This document shows positions 1 to 10,351 of a stretch of DNA of 64,000 nucleotides, in pieces. The notes beneath the pieces are model-generated. The model searched no databases and was not told where the DNA came from. It saw nothing but the letters and a program-made list of their open reading frames with translations. The DNA is from Stutzerimonas zhaodongensis (GTDB lineage: Bacteria; Pseudomonadota; Gammaproteobacteria; Pseudomonadales; Pseudomonadaceae), in NCBI RefSeq assembly GCF_003696365.1, contig NZ_RFFM01000007.1:62001-126000 (forward strand). Direction: 5' to 3'. How positions within the stretch are numbered: position 1 is the stretch's first letter; every line of letters begins with the position of its first letter. A program made the position numbers and the translations under genes.

Positions 1-854
1 CTTCGGTCATTTATGAAGACTTGTCGCTGGCCATGCGCACACTGCGGGATCTGGTCAATCCGCGTATCGAGAAGATCCGCATTGATTCGCGTGAGAATTT
101 TCAGAAGGTCAGCCAGTTCGTCGGCGAGCTGATGCCCGAGCTTGGCGAGCACTTGGAGCACTATCCTGGAGAACGGCCGATTTTTGATCTCTACAGCGTC
201 GAGGACGAGATCCAGAAGGCCCTCGATCGCAAAGTGATGCTCAAGTCAGGGGGCTATCTGATCATCGACCCTGCCGAGGCGATGACCACTATCGACGTCA
301 ATACCGGTGCGTTCGTTGGGCATCGCACGCTCGAGGAAACCATCTTCAAGACCAATCTTGAGTCCGCCACAGCCATTGCGCGGCAGCTACGACTGCGTAA
401 CATTGGCGGGATCATCATCATCGACTTCATCGACATGGAGGACGAAGAGCATCGTCGTCAGGTACTGCGTACGCTGGAAAAGCAGCTCGAACGCGACCAT
501 GCCAAGACCAACATCATCGGTATCACCGAGCTTGGTCTGGTACAGATGACCCGTAAGCGCACCCGGGAAAGCCTCGAGCAGGTGCTGTGCGAGCCGTGCA
601 TGTGTTGCCAGGGACGCGGCAAGCTGAAAACGCCTGAAACCGTGTGTTATGAAATCTTCCGTGAGATTCTGCGTGAGGCACGGGCCTATCAGCCCGAAGG
701 CTACCGTGTCCTCGCCAACCAGAAGGTCATCGACCGGCTGCTGGATGAAGAGTCGGGCAATGTGGCCGACCTCGAAAGCTTCATCGGTCGTTCAATCAAA
801 TTCCAGGTCGAAACCATGTATTCCCAGGAACAGTACGACGTGGTGCTGCTCTGA
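1..854 (+). CDS. rng: Ribonuclease G, C-terminal part (5' end outside window)
   Basis: RNase G is a 5'-end-dependent endoribonuclease that matures the 5' end of 16S rRNA and decays some mRNAs in the cytoplasm. The open frame enters from the left edge (first full codon at 3), so about the last 284 residues are seen of a family of roughly 485. Visible are the catalytic DNase I-like core, with the aspartate of MTTIDVNTG and that of IIIIDFIDM, and the Zn-link region ECEPCMCC-type near the end (CMCCQGRG). The in-frame ATG at 51 and the ORF start at 21 are internal. yhdP follows after 49 nt, the usual rng-yhdP order in Pseudomonas, so both are probably co-transcribed. The proline of the usual CPxC Zn-link is replaced by methionine here; both link cysteines remain. 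Confidence 0.95.
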   Translation, partial: SVIYEDLSLAMRTLRDLVNPRIEKIRIDSRENFQKVSQFVGELMPELGEHLEHYPGERPIFDLYSVEDEIQKALDRKVMLKSGGYLIIDPAEAMTTIDVNTGAFVGHRTLEETIFKTNLESATAIARQLRLRNIGGIIIIDFIDMEDEEHRRQVLRTLEKQLERDHAKTNIIGITELGLVQMTRKRTRESLEQVLCEPCMCCQGRGKLKTPETVCYEIFREILREARAYQPEGYRVLANQKVIDRLLDEESGNVADLESFIGRSIKFQVETMYSQEQYDVVLL

Positions 855-903
855 ATAAACGTAAGCCTGGCCATCGGGGCCCGCATGTGCGGAGCATATC
901 GGC

Positions 904-3900
904 ATGAGTCAGCTCCTGGCCTTTGTACTTGTTTTCCTTCGTCGCAGCCTCTGGGTCGCGGCGACCTGCCTGATGCTGCTTGCCCTGTACGTAAGCCTTG
1001 GCCGGCTATTGGTGCCGCTGGTGGCCGAATACCGTGTGGAGGTCCAAGAAAAGGCGCACGAATTGCTCGATATGCCTGTTGCCCTTGGCAGGCTGGAGGG
1101 CCACTGGGAAGGGTTCTCTCCGTTGATAATGGCGCACGACGTGATGATCGGCGAAGCGGATCTGGCGGTGCGTCTTGATCGTTTGGCGTTGGTGCCTGAT
1201 GTCGTATCCAGCCTGCTGGCCCGCAAGCTGCAACTCAGCTCTGTAGAGCTCACCGGCGTTCAGCTCGGCTTGGCCCAGGATGGCGACGGGAAATGGCGCG
1301 TCAGTGGTATGCCTCAGCGCGCCGACGAAGAGCCGGCAGATCTGCAAAAGTTGTTTACAGGGTTGCAGACGTTAGGTGATCTGAGGTTGCTGGATAGCCA
1401 GATCACACTCGAACCCAATGCTGCAGCGCCTATGACGCTCACCTACGCCAATCTCCAATTGCGTACTGCGGGTGAGCGCTTGCGCCTGGATGGCGGTGTG
1501 CTGCTGCCTGATGGCCAGCCGTTGAGTTTTCGGGCTGATGCGCGTGTCGAGCCGGCTGACTGGCTGGCCAGTAATGCAACGCTCTACCTGAGCCTGCCTC
1601 AGAGTGATTGGGCGGCTTGGGTGCCGCCGAGCCTGATCGGCGACTGGGACATCACGCAGCTCAAGGCCGGAGGAGAACTTTGGCTGGACTGGCGAGCTCG
1701 TGAAATGTCCCGCGCCGTAGCTCGCTTCAATGCGCCGGCTTTGAAGTTCGGCCATCGCGAGCGTGAGCCGGTGCAGATCGATGACCTGTCGGTGACCGCC
1801 TATCTTGATCGCGCGGAGGATGGCTACCGGCTGCAACTTGACGATCTGGGTTTCACATTCGAACAGGAGCGCTGGCGAGATACCGCGTTGCTGATCGAAC
1901 AGCATAAGTCTGAGGATCGATGGCGCTTGCAAACGGACCGCGTCGCCGTGGCGCCATTGGCGAAGCTGATACATGCGTTGGCGTCTCTGCCGGACGTGGC
2001 GAACGAATACCTGTTAGGTCTGGCGCCCAGCGGTACCTTGCGCAATTTGCAGTTCGATTACCGGCCATCATTGTCTGGCGCTGAGCAATTCGCGTTTGCC
2101 GGTAACCTTGATGAGGTGAGTATTGCGGAGCACAACTGGATTCCTGGCGTGCGTAACGTCTCTGGCGAAGTCCGGGGTGACCTGTCTGGAGGCGAGCTGC
2201 GCTTCGACAACCGTGATTTTACGTTACACCTCGCTGAGCTGTTTCCCGATCCCTGGGCCTATCAGCGCGCCCGCGGAAGCTTGCGTTGGAGTCTGGACGA
2301 TCAGGCGTTCACCCTTGCCGCACCTTACTTGCAGGTCGAGGGTGAGGAAGGGCATATCGCGGGCGACTTTCTGATTCGTCTGATGCGCGATCCGGGCGCC
2401 GAGGACTACATGGACCTGCGGGTCGGTATCAGCGATGGCGATGCACGTTTCACTCAAAAATACCTGCCTAGTCGCTCGCCTGCTTTGAGTCCGGCATTGA
2501 GCGAATGGCTGAATAGCGCGATTCGCGGCGGCACGGTGGAGCAAGGCTATTTTCAATACCAGGGTGCAATTAGCAAAAGCTCGGACGACGCTGCACGCAG
2601 TTTAAGTCTCTATTTCAAGGTGCGCGATGCGGAGCTCGCATTCCAGCCCGGATGGCCGGTCTTGCGCGAGGGGCGCGCAGAGGTGCTGATCGAGAACAGC
2701 GGCGTGCGGGTGCGGGTTGCCGAGGCCCGTATGCTTGACAGTCGGGTGCATGACGCCACTGCCGATATCCCTCGTGGTCGTGACAATTCGGTTATGACCC
2801 TGGGCATCGAGGGCCAGGTTGACGGCAATTTGCGGGACGCATTGACCGTTATGCAGGTGGCGCCGATTGGTACGGCTGAGGTTTTCTCGGGATGGCGCGG
2901 CGAAGGGCCATTGAGCGGGACACTCAAGCTGAACATTCCATTAGCCAAGGGTGATCGCCCTGAAGTGGCTGTCGATTTTTCCAGCAGCAGCGCCTCGCTG
3001 TTCATTGCTCAGGCGGATCTGCAGATCGATGAGGTGGCTGGCGATTTCCGTTATGACAGCGAACAGGGCTTCAGCGCGAGGTCGTTCCGGGGCCGGACTC
3101 TGGATACCACTGTGGAAGGCAAGGCTGTGGCAACGGGTAAACCGGGCAGCCCCTCTACCAGGATAGAGGCCACCGGCACCGTAGGTCTGCAGCCATTGCT
3201 GGCATGGCAAAAGGTAGAGCAACCCGTGCCCGCATCAGGCACGTTACCGCTCAGGCTCACCCTGTCGCTGAATGACGCCGAGAACCTGCTGCAACTGGAT
3301 TCCTCGCTGCTTGGCGCTGAATTGGCTCTTCCCGCGCCGTTCGGGAAGAAGGCCGGAGAGCGTCGCGATACGACACTGCGAATGAGCATGGGTGGCGAGC
3401 GTCAACGCTACACGGTCCGGCACGGCAGCTTGGCGGCAGCGACCTTTGTGGCCCCCAGCGGTAACTGGAGTGCAGGCGGCGGTGAGCTGGTCCTGGGCGG
3501 CGGTGCAGCTAACGTGCGCACCGACCAGGGGCTCTATGTTCGAGGCAGCGTACGCCAGTTCGATCTGGGCGAATGGCAGGCGATGCTAAAAGAGAACGAC
3601 GCCGCCCCGACCGGCGCTGCGGGCGTCTCGTTACTGCGGCGTGCTCAGTTCGACATCGGAACCTTCACAGGCTTCGGTACCGAGGTTGAGAATCTTGCAG
3701 TCGATCTGCAGCGCCGTAACGCTGGCTGGCTGTTGGGGTTGCAGAGCACGACCGTGGCTGGAACAGTCCTTTTGCCCGACGCCGAAGCCGATCCCATTGC
3801 GCTGGACTTGTCACGCTTGCGTTTACCAGCAGCGGATGCGGGCAATGCCAACCTGCCGCCTCACGATGTGCTGGAAGGTGTGAATCCAAAAGACGTGCCG

Positions 3901-4707
3901 GCTGTGGACATCGCCGTGGCCGAGCTGCGGCGGGGTGAAGAGCTGTTGGGCGCGGGGTCGTTGAAAATGCGACCGAGCGCAGATGGGGTGGTTTTCTCAG
4001 ATCTGAATTTTGACCTCAAGGGGCTCAAGCTGGCCGGCGCAGGTGGCTGGGAAGGCCCGCGCACCTGGTACAAAGGGCGGCTGGAGGGGCAAAACCTTGC
4101 GGACGTATTGGTGGCATGGGGCTTTGCACCTTCGACCACCAGCGAGAATTTTCATCTTGATGTGGACGGCAGTTGGCCAGGCTCACCCGCATTCTTCGCA
4201 TTGAACCGCTTCTCTGGCACGTTGGATGCCCGGCTGCGCAAAGGACAACTTCGTGAAGTCGACGGCGGCGCCCAGGCGTTGCGGATTTTCGGGCTACTCA
4301 ATTTCGATTCGATTGGGCGCCGGCTGCGGTTGGACTTTTCTGACTTGTTCAGTAAAGGGTTGAGCTATGACCGGATCAAGGCACAGCTGCGTGCTGCTGA
4401 GGGTGTATACCAGACTTCCGAGCCCCTGACGGTGGTTGGCCCTTCGAGTAACCTCGAATTGGATGGTCAGCTGGATCTGGTTAACGACCGGATTGATGCC
4501 AAGCTCTTGGTCACGCTGCCGGTTAGCAACAACTTGCCGCTAGCGGCATTGATTGTAGGCGCGCCGGCCATCGGTGGCGCACTTTTCGTGGTCGACAAGC
4601 TGTTGGGCGACAAGGTTGCCCGCTTCGCAACGGTCCAATACAACGTCGAAGGCCCGTGGCAGTCACCTAAGATCACGTTCGACAAACCTTTCGAAAAGCC
4701 CAACTGA
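904..4707 (+). CDS. yhdP: YhdP-family AsmA-like envelope protein
   Basis: Large protein of 1267 residues, the normal size for YhdP. One N-terminal membrane anchor (about residues 8-37, hydrophobic LLAFVLVFLRRSLWVAATCL onward) is followed by a long periplasmic region rich in beta-strand-like repeats, and an AsmA-like C-terminal domain around residues 1080-1267 (FSGTLDARLRKGQLREVDGG, then ALRIFGLLNFDSIGRRL). In E. coli YhdP, with TamB and YdbH, is needed to move phospholipid from the inner to the outer membrane; the same role is inferred here. It lies between rng and a nitrilase gene as in other Pseudomonas. The ATG at 904 gives a plausible N-terminal anchor; no strong Shine-Dalgarno is visible before it. 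Confidence 0.93.
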   Translation: MSQLLAFVLVFLRRSLWVAATCLMLLALYVSLGRLLVPLVAEYRVEVQEKAHELLDMPVALGRLEGHWEGFSPLIMAHDVMIGEADLAVRLDRLALVPDVVSSLLARKLQLSSVELTGVQLGLAQDGDGKWRVSGMPQRADEEPADLQKLFTGLQTLGDLRLLDSQITLEPNAAAPMTLTYANLQLRTAGERLRLDGGVLLPDGQPLSFRADARVEPADWLASNATLYLSLPQSDWAAWVPPSLIGDWDITQLKAGGELWLDWRAREMSRAVARFNAPALKFGHREREPVQIDDLSVTAYLDRAEDGYRLQLDDLGFTFEQERWRDTALLIEQHKSEDRWRLQTDRVAVAPLAKLIHALASLPDVANEYLLGLAPSGTLRNLQFDYRPSLSGAEQFAFAGNLDEVSIAEHNWIPGVRNVSGEVRGDLSGGELRFDNRDFTLHLAELFPDPWAYQRARGSLRWSLDDQAFTLAAPYLQVEGEEGHIAGDFLIRLMRDPGAEDYMDLRVGISDGDARFTQKYLPSRSPALSPALSEWLNSAIRGGTVEQGYFQYQGAISKSSDDAARSLSLYFKVRDAELAFQPGWPVLREGRAEVLIENSGVRVRVAEARMLDSRVHDATADIPRGRDNSVMTLGIEGQVDGNLRDALTVMQVAPIGTAEVFSGWRGEGPLSGTLKLNIPLAKGDRPEVAVDFSSSSASLFIAQADLQIDEVAGDFRYDSEQGFSARSFRGRTLDTTVEGKAVATGKPGSPSTRIEATGTVGLQPLLAWQKVEQPVPASGTLPLRLTLSLNDAENLLQLDSSLLGAELALPAPFGKKAGERRDTTLRMSMGGERQRYTVRHGSLAAATFVAPSGNWSAGGGELVLGGGAANVRTDQGLYVRGSVRQFDLGEWQAMLKENDAAPTGAAGVSLLRRAQFDIGTFTGFGTEVENLAVDLQRRNAGWLLGLQSTTVAGTVLLPDAEADPIALDLSRLRLPAADAGNANLPPHDVLEGVNPKDVPAVDIAVAELRRGEELLGAGSLKMRPSADGVVFSDLNFDLKGLKLAGAGGWEGPRTWYKGRLEGQNLADVLVAWGFAPSTTSENFHLDVDGSWPGSPAFFALNRFSGTLDARLRKGQLREVDGGAQALRIFGLLNFDSIGRRLRLDFSDLFSKGLSYDRIKAQLRAAEGVYQTSEPLTVVGPSSNLELDGQLDLVNDRIDAKLLVTLPVSNNLPLAALIVGAPAIGGALFVVDKLLGDKVARFATVQYNVEGPWQSPKITFDKPFEKPN

Positions 4708-4753
4708 TCTTCCCTGTTTCAGTTTCGCGAGCCGCAATCTAAGGCATTCACCC

Positions 4754-5599
4754 ATGACCCTAGCTGTTATTCAAATGGTCAGTCAGGCCGATATTCGGGC
4801 GAACCTAGGTACAGCCAGGCGGCTGCTTGAGCGTGCGGCCGAAGGAGGCGCAAGACTGGCGGTATTACCAGAGAACTTCGCCGCCATGGGTCGAACGGAT
4901 ATATCGACGGTCGGACGTGACGAAGCGCAGGGGAGGGGGCCAATCCTGCCGTGGTTGAGCCAGGTCGCAAAGGACTTGGGACTCTGGATAGTCGCCGGTA
5001 CGCTGCCGTTGCCGCCAGATGACGAGCCGCAAGGCATGGTCAGAGCCTGCTCGCTGTTGGTGGACGATAGAGGACAGCGCGTCGCCCGGTACGACAAGCT
5101 GCACCTGTTCGATGCCGATGTCAGCGATGCTCGCGGGCGTTATCGAGAGTCGGACAGTTATGCGGCGGGCCAGCGATTGGTGGTCGTCGATACGCCTGTA
5201 GGTCGCCTGGGAATGACTGTCTGCTACGACCTGCGTTTCGCAGAACTCTTCACGGCGCTGCGTCTGGCCGGGGCAGAACTGATCAGCGCTCCGTCGGCCT
5301 TCACCGCTGCTACCGGTCAGGCGCATTGGGAGATGTTGATACGCACGCGGGCCATCGAGACTCAATGCTATATGCTGGCTGCAGGACAGGGTGGAGAACA
5401 CCCTGGAGGACGAATGACCCATGGGCACTCGTCTATCGTTGATTACTGGGGGCGCGTGCTGCACGAGCAGGCGAATGGCGAAGCGGCACTGGTTGCCAAC
5501 CGAGACGCAGCCGCGCAAGTCGAGGCGCGACGGCGCATGCCGGTTCTGAATCATCGCCGCTTTACCGAGCCCCGTATTGTCTCGGGCACTTTGGAGTAG
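4754..5599 (+). CDS. Carbon-nitrogen hydrolase (nitrilase superfamily, Nit1-like)
   Basis: A 281-residue nitrilase-superfamily amidase. The Glu-Lys-Cys triad is visible: Glu in [10 protein letters not shown], Lys in [12 protein letters not shown] and Cys in MTVCYDLRF. The length and motifs resemble Nit/YafV/NitFhit-type omega-amidases, including enzymes that hydrolyse deaminated glutathione, but the substrate cannot be read from sequence. The open frame extends upstream to 4574 inside yhdP; the ATG at 4754 is chosen because MTLAVIQM is the normal family N terminus and it lies 46 nt after the yhdP stop. It ends 2 nt before tldD, so translation of both is probably linked. Its place between yhdP and tldD is standard for Pseudomonas. 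Confidence 0.92.
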   Translation: MTLAVIQMVSQADIRANLGTARRLLERAAEGGARLAVLPENFAAMGRTDISTVGRDEAQGRGPILPWLSQVAKDLGLWIVAGTLPLPPDDEPQGMVRACSLLVDDRGQRVARYDKLHLFDADVSDARGRYRESDSYAAGQRLVVVDTPVGRLGMTVCYDLRFAELFTALRLAGAELISAPSAFTAATGQAHWEMLIRTRAIETQCYMLAAGQGGEHPGGRMTHGHSSIVDYWGRVLHEQANGEAALVANRDAAAQVEARRRMPVLNHRRFTEPRIVSGTLE

Positions 5600-5601
5600 A
5601 T

Positions 5602-7044
5602 ATGAGTGAACTGTTGTTACCCGTCACCGAGCGCTTGCTGACTCCGAGCGGTCTGGGGATTGATGATCTGCCGGGCTTTCTAGCTGAGCTGGCCGGCCCC
5701 GGCATCGATGCCGCAGACCTGTATTTCCAGGACCAGGTGACCGAGTCCTGGGTGCTGGAAGATGGCATCGTCAAAGAAGGTAGTTTTCACCTGGAGCAAG
5801 GCGTGGGCGTCCGTGCCCTGTCCGGCGAAAAGACCGGCTTCGCCTACAGTAATGCAATCACTGCCGATGCGTTGCGCCAGGCCGCCGAAGCCGCTCGCTC
5901 GATTGCCCGCGCGGGCCAGCAAGGCCGGGTTCAGGTGCTATCGAAGGCCGCTTTTTCACCGCTTTACAGCCAGGACAATCCGCTGGATGGGCTGGGCCGG
6001 GCCGAGAAGGTCGAGCTGCTCAAGAGAATAGATCTTGCCACCCGTGCGCTGGACCCGCGTATCAAGCAGGTTACGGTGAGTCTCGCGGGTGTATGGGAGC
6101 ACGTTCTGGTCGCTGGACTCGATGGCGGTATGGCTGCTGACATTCGGCCGCTGGTGCGCTTCAACGTCAGTGTGATCGTCGAGCAGAACGGCCGGCGCGA
6201 GCGCGGCGGACATGGCGGCGGCGGGCGCACTGGTTACGATTACTTCCTTACCGAAGATCGCGCGATGGGTTACGCCCGAGAAGCGCTGCGTCAGGCGCTG
6301 GTGAATCTCGAGGCGACGGCGGCACCGGCCGGCACCTTGCCCGTGGTTCTGGGCCCGGGCTGGTCAGGAGTGTTGTTGCACGAGGCGGTCGGACACGGGC
6401 TGGAGGGCGACTTCAATCGCAAGGGCAGTTCGGCTTACAGCGGACGCATCGGCCAGCAGGTCGCCTCCAAGCTGTGCACCATCGTCGATGACGGCACTCT
6501 GGCTGATCGCCGTGGGTCACTGAGCGTCGATGATGAAGGCACGCCGACCCAATGCACTACGCTGATCGAGAACGGGATTCTGAAGGGCTATATCCAGGAC
6601 AAGCTCAACGCTCGCTTGATGGGAGTTGCCCCTACCGGTAACGGTCGGCGTGAGTCCTACGCCCATCTTCCCATGCCGCGGATGACCAATACCTACATGC
6701 TGGCGGGCGAAAGCGATCCGGAAGAAATCATCCGCTCCGTCAAAAAGGGCATCTATTGCGCCAGCCTCGGCGGTGGGCAGGTGGACATCACCAGCGGCAA
6801 ATTCGTGTTTTCAACCAGTGAGGCCTATCTCATCGAGGACGGCAAGATCACTGCACCGGTGAAGGGCGCCACCTTGATCGGGAACGGCCCGGAGGTGATG
6901 AACAAGGTATCGATGGTCGGTACCGACCTCGCGCTGGACAGCGGCGTCGGCACTTGCGGCAAGGACGGCCAGTCGGTGCCGGTCGGCGTAGGCCAACCGA
7001 CCTTGAAAATCGACGGCATCACGGTCGGCGGTACAGGCGGTTGA
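5602..7044 (+). CDS. tldD: Metalloprotease TldD
   Basis: TldD is the catalytic half of the TldD/TldE heterodimeric zinc protease, which in E. coli cleaves unfolded peptides, matures microcin B17 and degrades the CcdA antitoxin. The 480-residue protein carries the zinc-binding HExxxH motif in [14 protein letters not shown] (about residues 259-272), which the partner PmbA lacks, and the glycine-rich C-terminal half with [18 protein letters not shown]. The start at 5602 is 2 nt after the nitrilase stop. The partner gene pmbA lies 670 nt downstream with darP in between on the other strand, so the two halves are not strictly one operon. Confidence 0.97.
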   Translation: MSELLLPVTERLLTPSGLGIDDLPGFLAELAGPGIDAADLYFQDQVTESWVLEDGIVKEGSFHLEQGVGVRALSGEKTGFAYSNAITADALRQAAEAARSIARAGQQGRVQVLSKAAFSPLYSQDNPLDGLGRAEKVELLKRIDLATRALDPRIKQVTVSLAGVWEHVLVAGLDGGMAADIRPLVRFNVSVIVEQNGRRERGGHGGGGRTGYDYFLTEDRAMGYAREALRQALVNLEATAAPAGTLPVVLGPGWSGVLLHEAVGHGLEGDFNRKGSSAYSGRIGQQVASKLCTIVDDGTLADRRGSLSVDDEGTPTQCTTLIENGILKGYIQDKLNARLMGVAPTGNGRRESYAHLPMPRMTNTYMLAGESDPEEIIRSVKKGIYCASLGGGQVDITSGKFVFSTSEAYLIEDGKITAPVKGATLIGNGPEVMNKVSMVGTDLALDSGVGTCGKDGQSVPVGVGQPTLKIDGITVGGTGG

Positions 7045-7090
7045 ATGATGTCTTTGCGACGGAATGTGCGCAGCAGCGTCAGATTTACAG

Positions 7091-7612
7091 TTACCTGAGC
7101 CCGCGCTGCGTCTCATCCAGTTCGCGAATGTATTTGAAAATCTTGCGGCTGGCGGCCGGCGGCTTGTTCCGCGCCGCTTCATGTTGAGCATGACGGATCA
7201 GACCACGCAGGTGCTGACGGTCGGTTTCAGGGTATTCGTTGACGAAGGATTCGAGGGTTTCGTCGTTGCCGGCGATCAGGCGGTCACGCCAGCGCTCCAG
7301 CGCATGGAAACGCTCGTTGTATTGGCGAGTGGATGCGTCCAGTTGATCGACGAGCGCAAGGATGCCCTCGACATCCTGATCGCGCATCAGTTTGCCGATG
7401 TACTGAACGTGGCGTTTGCGAGCGATGTGGGCCGTATGCTTGGGTGAGTCGGCAAGGGCTTTGCGCATCGCATCGGTCAGGGGCAGGCGGTCTAGCACGT
7501 CGGGCTTGAGGGTAGAGAGGCGTTCACCCAGCTCCTGGAGGGCGTGCAGTTCACGCTTGACCTGGGATTTGCTTTTTTCCTCGAAGCCGTCGAGATCGGA
7601 AATATCAGACAT
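7091..7612 (-). CDS. darP: Dual-action ribosomal maturation protein DarP (YjgA)
   Basis: Small, charged, helical protein of 173 residues of the YjgA/DarP family. In E. coli it binds late 50S precursors and helps finish the peptidyl-transferase centre of the large ribosomal subunit. The sequence has the family pattern [20 protein letters not shown] near the N terminus, then [35 protein letters not shown]. The open frame runs upstream to 7690; the ATG at 7612 is chosen because [15 protein letters not shown] is the conserved N terminus. It is convergent with tldD (47 nt apart) and divergent from pmbA, so it separates the two protease genes. Confidence 0.95.
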   Translation of the reverse strand: MSDISDLDGFEEKSKSQVKRELHALQELGERLSTLKPDVLDRLPLTDAMRKALADSPKHTAHIARKRHVQYIGKLMRDQDVEGILALVDQLDASTRQYNERFHALERWRDRLIAGNDETLESFVNEYPETDRQHLRGLIRHAQHEAARNKPPAASRKIFKYIRELDETQRGLR

Positions 7613-7716
7613 GGGGCTGGTCCAGTAGGGAATGCCGCCATGATAACAGCAGCCTTGCCGCGGGGCTTGCCAAGCACCGTGGGTGGCCAATCGTCGAATC
7701 AGATGTTGGAGTGTTT

Positions 7717-9063
7717 ATGAGTGAAGTGGATGGCATCGGGCCGCACGCCTTGCCCGGATTGCGCGAGAAGATCGCGCGGATAATAGATCAGGCCGGCCGG
7801 CAGGGCGCCAGTGCCTGTGAGGTTTCAGTATCGATGGAGCAGGGCCTTTCGACCACGGTGCGTCAGCGCGAGGTTGAGACCGTCGAGTTCAATCGGGACC
7901 AGGGCTTCGGCATCACGTTGTATGTCGGTCAACGCAAGGGTTCTGCCAGTACGACGGGCAGTGGCGACGATGCCATACGCGAAACCGTTTCAGCTGCGCT
8001 AGCGATCGCCAAGCATGCCTCCGAAGACGAATTTGCGGGTCTCGCCGATCCAGCCCTGATGGCGAAAGATCTGCCGGACCTGGATCTTTACCACCCGTGG
8101 GGCATTACGCCTGACGCAGCCGTGGAGCTGGCGCTCAGTTGTGAAGCAACGGCCTTCGAAACGGATAAGCGGATCCTGAATGCAGATGGTACGAGTCTAA
8201 GCACTCATCAGAGCTGCCGCGGGTACGGCAACAGCAACGGTTTCATCGGTGCCTACTGCAGTTCTCGCCACAGCCTCAGCTGCGTAATGATCGCCGAGGC
8301 GGACGGGCAGATGCAGCGCGACTATCACTATGACGTGAGCCGAGTGGCCGCCGATCTTGCATCGGCCGAGTCCATTGGACGGCGGGCGGCGGAACGATCA
8401 GTCCGTCGTCTGGGTGCGCGCCCCGTACCGACCTGCGATGTGCCTGTCCTATTCTCCTCGGAGTTGGCCACCGGGCTGTTCAGCCATTTCCTGGCTGCAA
8501 TCTCCGGCGGCAATCTCTATCGCAACTCCTCATTTCTGGAAGGCGCACTGGGCCAGACGCTATTCCCTGAGTGGCTCAATCTTGATGAGCGGCCGCACCT
8601 GCCGAGAGGGCTAGCCAGCTCTACCTATGACGGCGATGGGCTGGCCACATACGCCAAACCGTTCGTCGAGAACGGCAAGCTGCTGTCCTACGTGCTCAGC
8701 ACCTATTCCGGGCGCAAGCTCGGCATGCCAAGTACGGCCAATGCCGGCGGCGTGCATAACCTTTTCGTCACCCATGGAGATGAGGATCAGGCGGCCCTGA
8801 TCCGCCGTATGGGCCGAGGCTTGCTGGTTACCGAACTGATGGGGCAGGGGCTGAATCTGGTAACCGGAGATTATTCGCGAGGTGCCGGCGGTTTCTGGGT
8901 GGAAAATGGTGAGATCCAGTTCCCCGTGCAAGAGGTCACCATTGCCGGGAACCTGCGAGACATGTTTCGCCAGATCGTGGCCGTTGGCTGCGATGTAGAG
9001 AAGCGCAGCAGCATTCACACAGGATCGGTGCTCATCGAGCGGATGAAGGTGGCTGGGCAGTAA
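7717..9063 (+). CDS. pmbA: Metalloprotease subunit PmbA (TldE)
   Basis: 448-residue partner of TldD, also called TldE. It shares the TldD/PmbA fold but has no HExxxH, as expected for the non-catalytic subunit. Family signatures include GFGITLYVGQRKGSASTT in the N-terminal half and SSTYDGDGLATYAKPFVENG with TGDYSRGAGGFWVENGEI toward the C terminus. The frame is open from a GTG at 7711; the ATG at 7717 is preferred because a GGAG ribosome site at 7708-7711 stands 5 nt before it. The gene is convergent with ptsO (15 nt between stops). Confidence 0.96.
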   Translation: MSEVDGIGPHALPGLREKIARIIDQAGRQGASACEVSVSMEQGLSTTVRQREVETVEFNRDQGFGITLYVGQRKGSASTTGSGDDAIRETVSAALAIAKHASEDEFAGLADPALMAKDLPDLDLYHPWGITPDAAVELALSCEATAFETDKRILNADGTSLSTHQSCRGYGNSNGFIGAYCSSRHSLSCVMIAEADGQMQRDYHYDVSRVAADLASAESIGRRAAERSVRRLGARPVPTCDVPVLFSSELATGLFSHFLAAISGGNLYRNSSFLEGALGQTLFPEWLNLDERPHLPRGLASSTYDGDGLATYAKPFVENGKLLSYVLSTYSGRKLGMPSTANAGGVHNLFVTHGDEDQAALIRRMGRGLLVTELMGQGLNLVTGDYSRGAGGFWVENGEIQFPVQEVTIAGNLRDMFRQIVAVGCDVEKRSSIHTGSVLIERMKVAGQ

Positions 9064-9078
9064 AGCGGCGGGTGGGCT

Positions 9079-9351
9079 CTACTCACCCTCTTCGAAATAG
9101 TTGTCGATCAAGGCGATCAGCGCCTTGATCGCCTCTTGCTCCTGATCGCCTTCTGCCTGCAGATGCAGGGTGGTGCCCTTGCTGGCTGCGAGCATCATCA
9201 CCGCCATGATGCTTTTTCCGTCCACAACCGTGGTAGCGCAGCGTCCAATCCTGATGTCGCAGGGGAACTGGTTGGCGACACCGACGAACTTCGCGGCGGC
9301 TCGGGCGTGCAAGCCCAGCTTGTTGATGATGGTTATTTCGCACGAATGCAT
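9079..9351 (-). CDS. ptsO: HPr-like phosphocarrier NPr of the nitrogen PTS
   Basis: 90-residue HPr-family protein. The phosphorylatable histidine is H15 in NKLGLHARAAAKFV and the second signature SIMAVMMLAASKGT around residues 46-59 is present. In the nitrogen PTS phosphate goes from PtsP to this carrier (NPr) and then to PtsN. The position at the end of rpoN-hpf-ptsN-rapZ identifies it as ptsO rather than sugar-PTS ptsH. It starts 8 nt after rapZ. It acts in the cytoplasm and is regulatory rather than a sugar transporter. Confidence 0.95.
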   Translation of the reverse strand: MHSCEITIINKLGLHARAAAKFVGVANQFPCDIRIGRCATTVVDGKSIMAVMMLAASKGTTLHLQAEGDQEQEAIKALIALIDNYFEEGE

Positions 9352-9359
9352 GTGTATTC

Positions 9360-10217
9360 CTAGGCCAGGTCGCGGTGGCGCACCTGGACGTTCTTCAAGG
9401 GATCGCGCAGTGCCTGACCGAGGCGTTCTGCCAGATAAACGGATCGATGGTGTCCGCCGGTGCAGCCGATCGCGACGGTTACGTACGCGCGATTACTGGC
9501 AGCAAAGCGCGGTAGCCATTTGCTCAGATAGGCAAGGATGTCCTGGAACATCTCTTCGACATCTGCCTGGGTAGCGAGGTAGTCGATGACGGGCTGGTCC
9601 AGGCCGGAAAAGTCTCGCAGATCGGCTTTCCAGTAAGGGTTTGGCAGACAGCGCACATCGAATACCAAATCGGCGTCGACCGGCATGCCTCGCTTGAATC
9701 CAAATGACTCGAAGAGAAACGCCGTGCCCGGCTCGGGCTTGTTGAGCAGGCGCAACTTGAGCGTATCTCTCAGCTGATACAGATTCAGGTGCGTGGTGTC
9801 TATCTTGAGATCGGCATGGTCGATGATGGGAGCCAGAAGCAGCTCTTCATCACGGATGGCTTCGGCCAGCGAGCGGTTCTGATTGGTCAGCGGGTGTCGC
9901 CGCCGGGTTTCGGAAAAGCGCTTGAGCAGGGTTTCGTCAGCCGCGTCGAGATACAACACATCGCACTGGATATAGCGCGCTCGTACATCTTCGAGCAACT
10001 CCGGAAAACGCTTGAGTTGGCTGGGAAGATTGCGCGCATCGATGGAAACGGCCACTTGCGGCTGCAACAGCTCGGTGTGCAACAAAGCTCGTTCCGCCAG
10101 CTCTGGTAAAAGGCCGGCAGGAAGATTGTCGATGCAGTAGAAACCGTTATCTTCGAGCACGTCCAGGGCAGTGCTCTTGCCTGAGCCGGAGCGGCCACTG
10201 ACGATGATCAGGCGCAT
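9360..10217 (-). CDS. rapZ: RNase adapter protein / nucleotide-binding protein RapZ
   Basis: 285-residue RapZ (YvcJ family). The Walker A motif GRSGSGKST lies at residues 8-16, and the C-terminal domain carries [16 protein letters not shown]. In E. coli RapZ binds GlcN6P and delivers the small RNA GlmZ to RNase E, so controlling glmS and cell-wall precursor supply. Pseudomonas lacks an obvious GlmZ of the enteric type, so its RNA target here is open. It is embedded between ptsN (134 nt upstream) and ptsO (8 nt downstream). Confidence 0.96.
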   Translation of the reverse strand: MRLIIVSGRSGSGKSTALDVLEDNGFYCIDNLPAGLLPELAERALLHTELLQPQVAVSIDARNLPSQLKRFPELLEDVRARYIQCDVLYLDAADETLLKRFSETRRRHPLTNQNRSLAEAIRDEELLLAPIIDHADLKIDTTHLNLYQLRDTLKLRLLNKPEPGTAFLFESFGFKRGMPVDADLVFDVRCLPNPYWKADLRDFSGLDQPVIDYLATQADVEEMFQDILAYLSKWLPRFAASNRAYVTVAIGCTGGHHRSVYLAERLGQALRDPLKNVQVRHRDLA

Positions 10218-10351
10218 CGTATGCCGACGCCGGGCGTGATACGGCGCATAAGCCTGAGAGTCTGCAGATCGAAGCGGCGAAGCGGCTGGGATTGATTGTT
10301 CAGGGACACGTCTGTTTCCTCACTGAGCATGGCGGCGGGAGTGCCGCTTTG

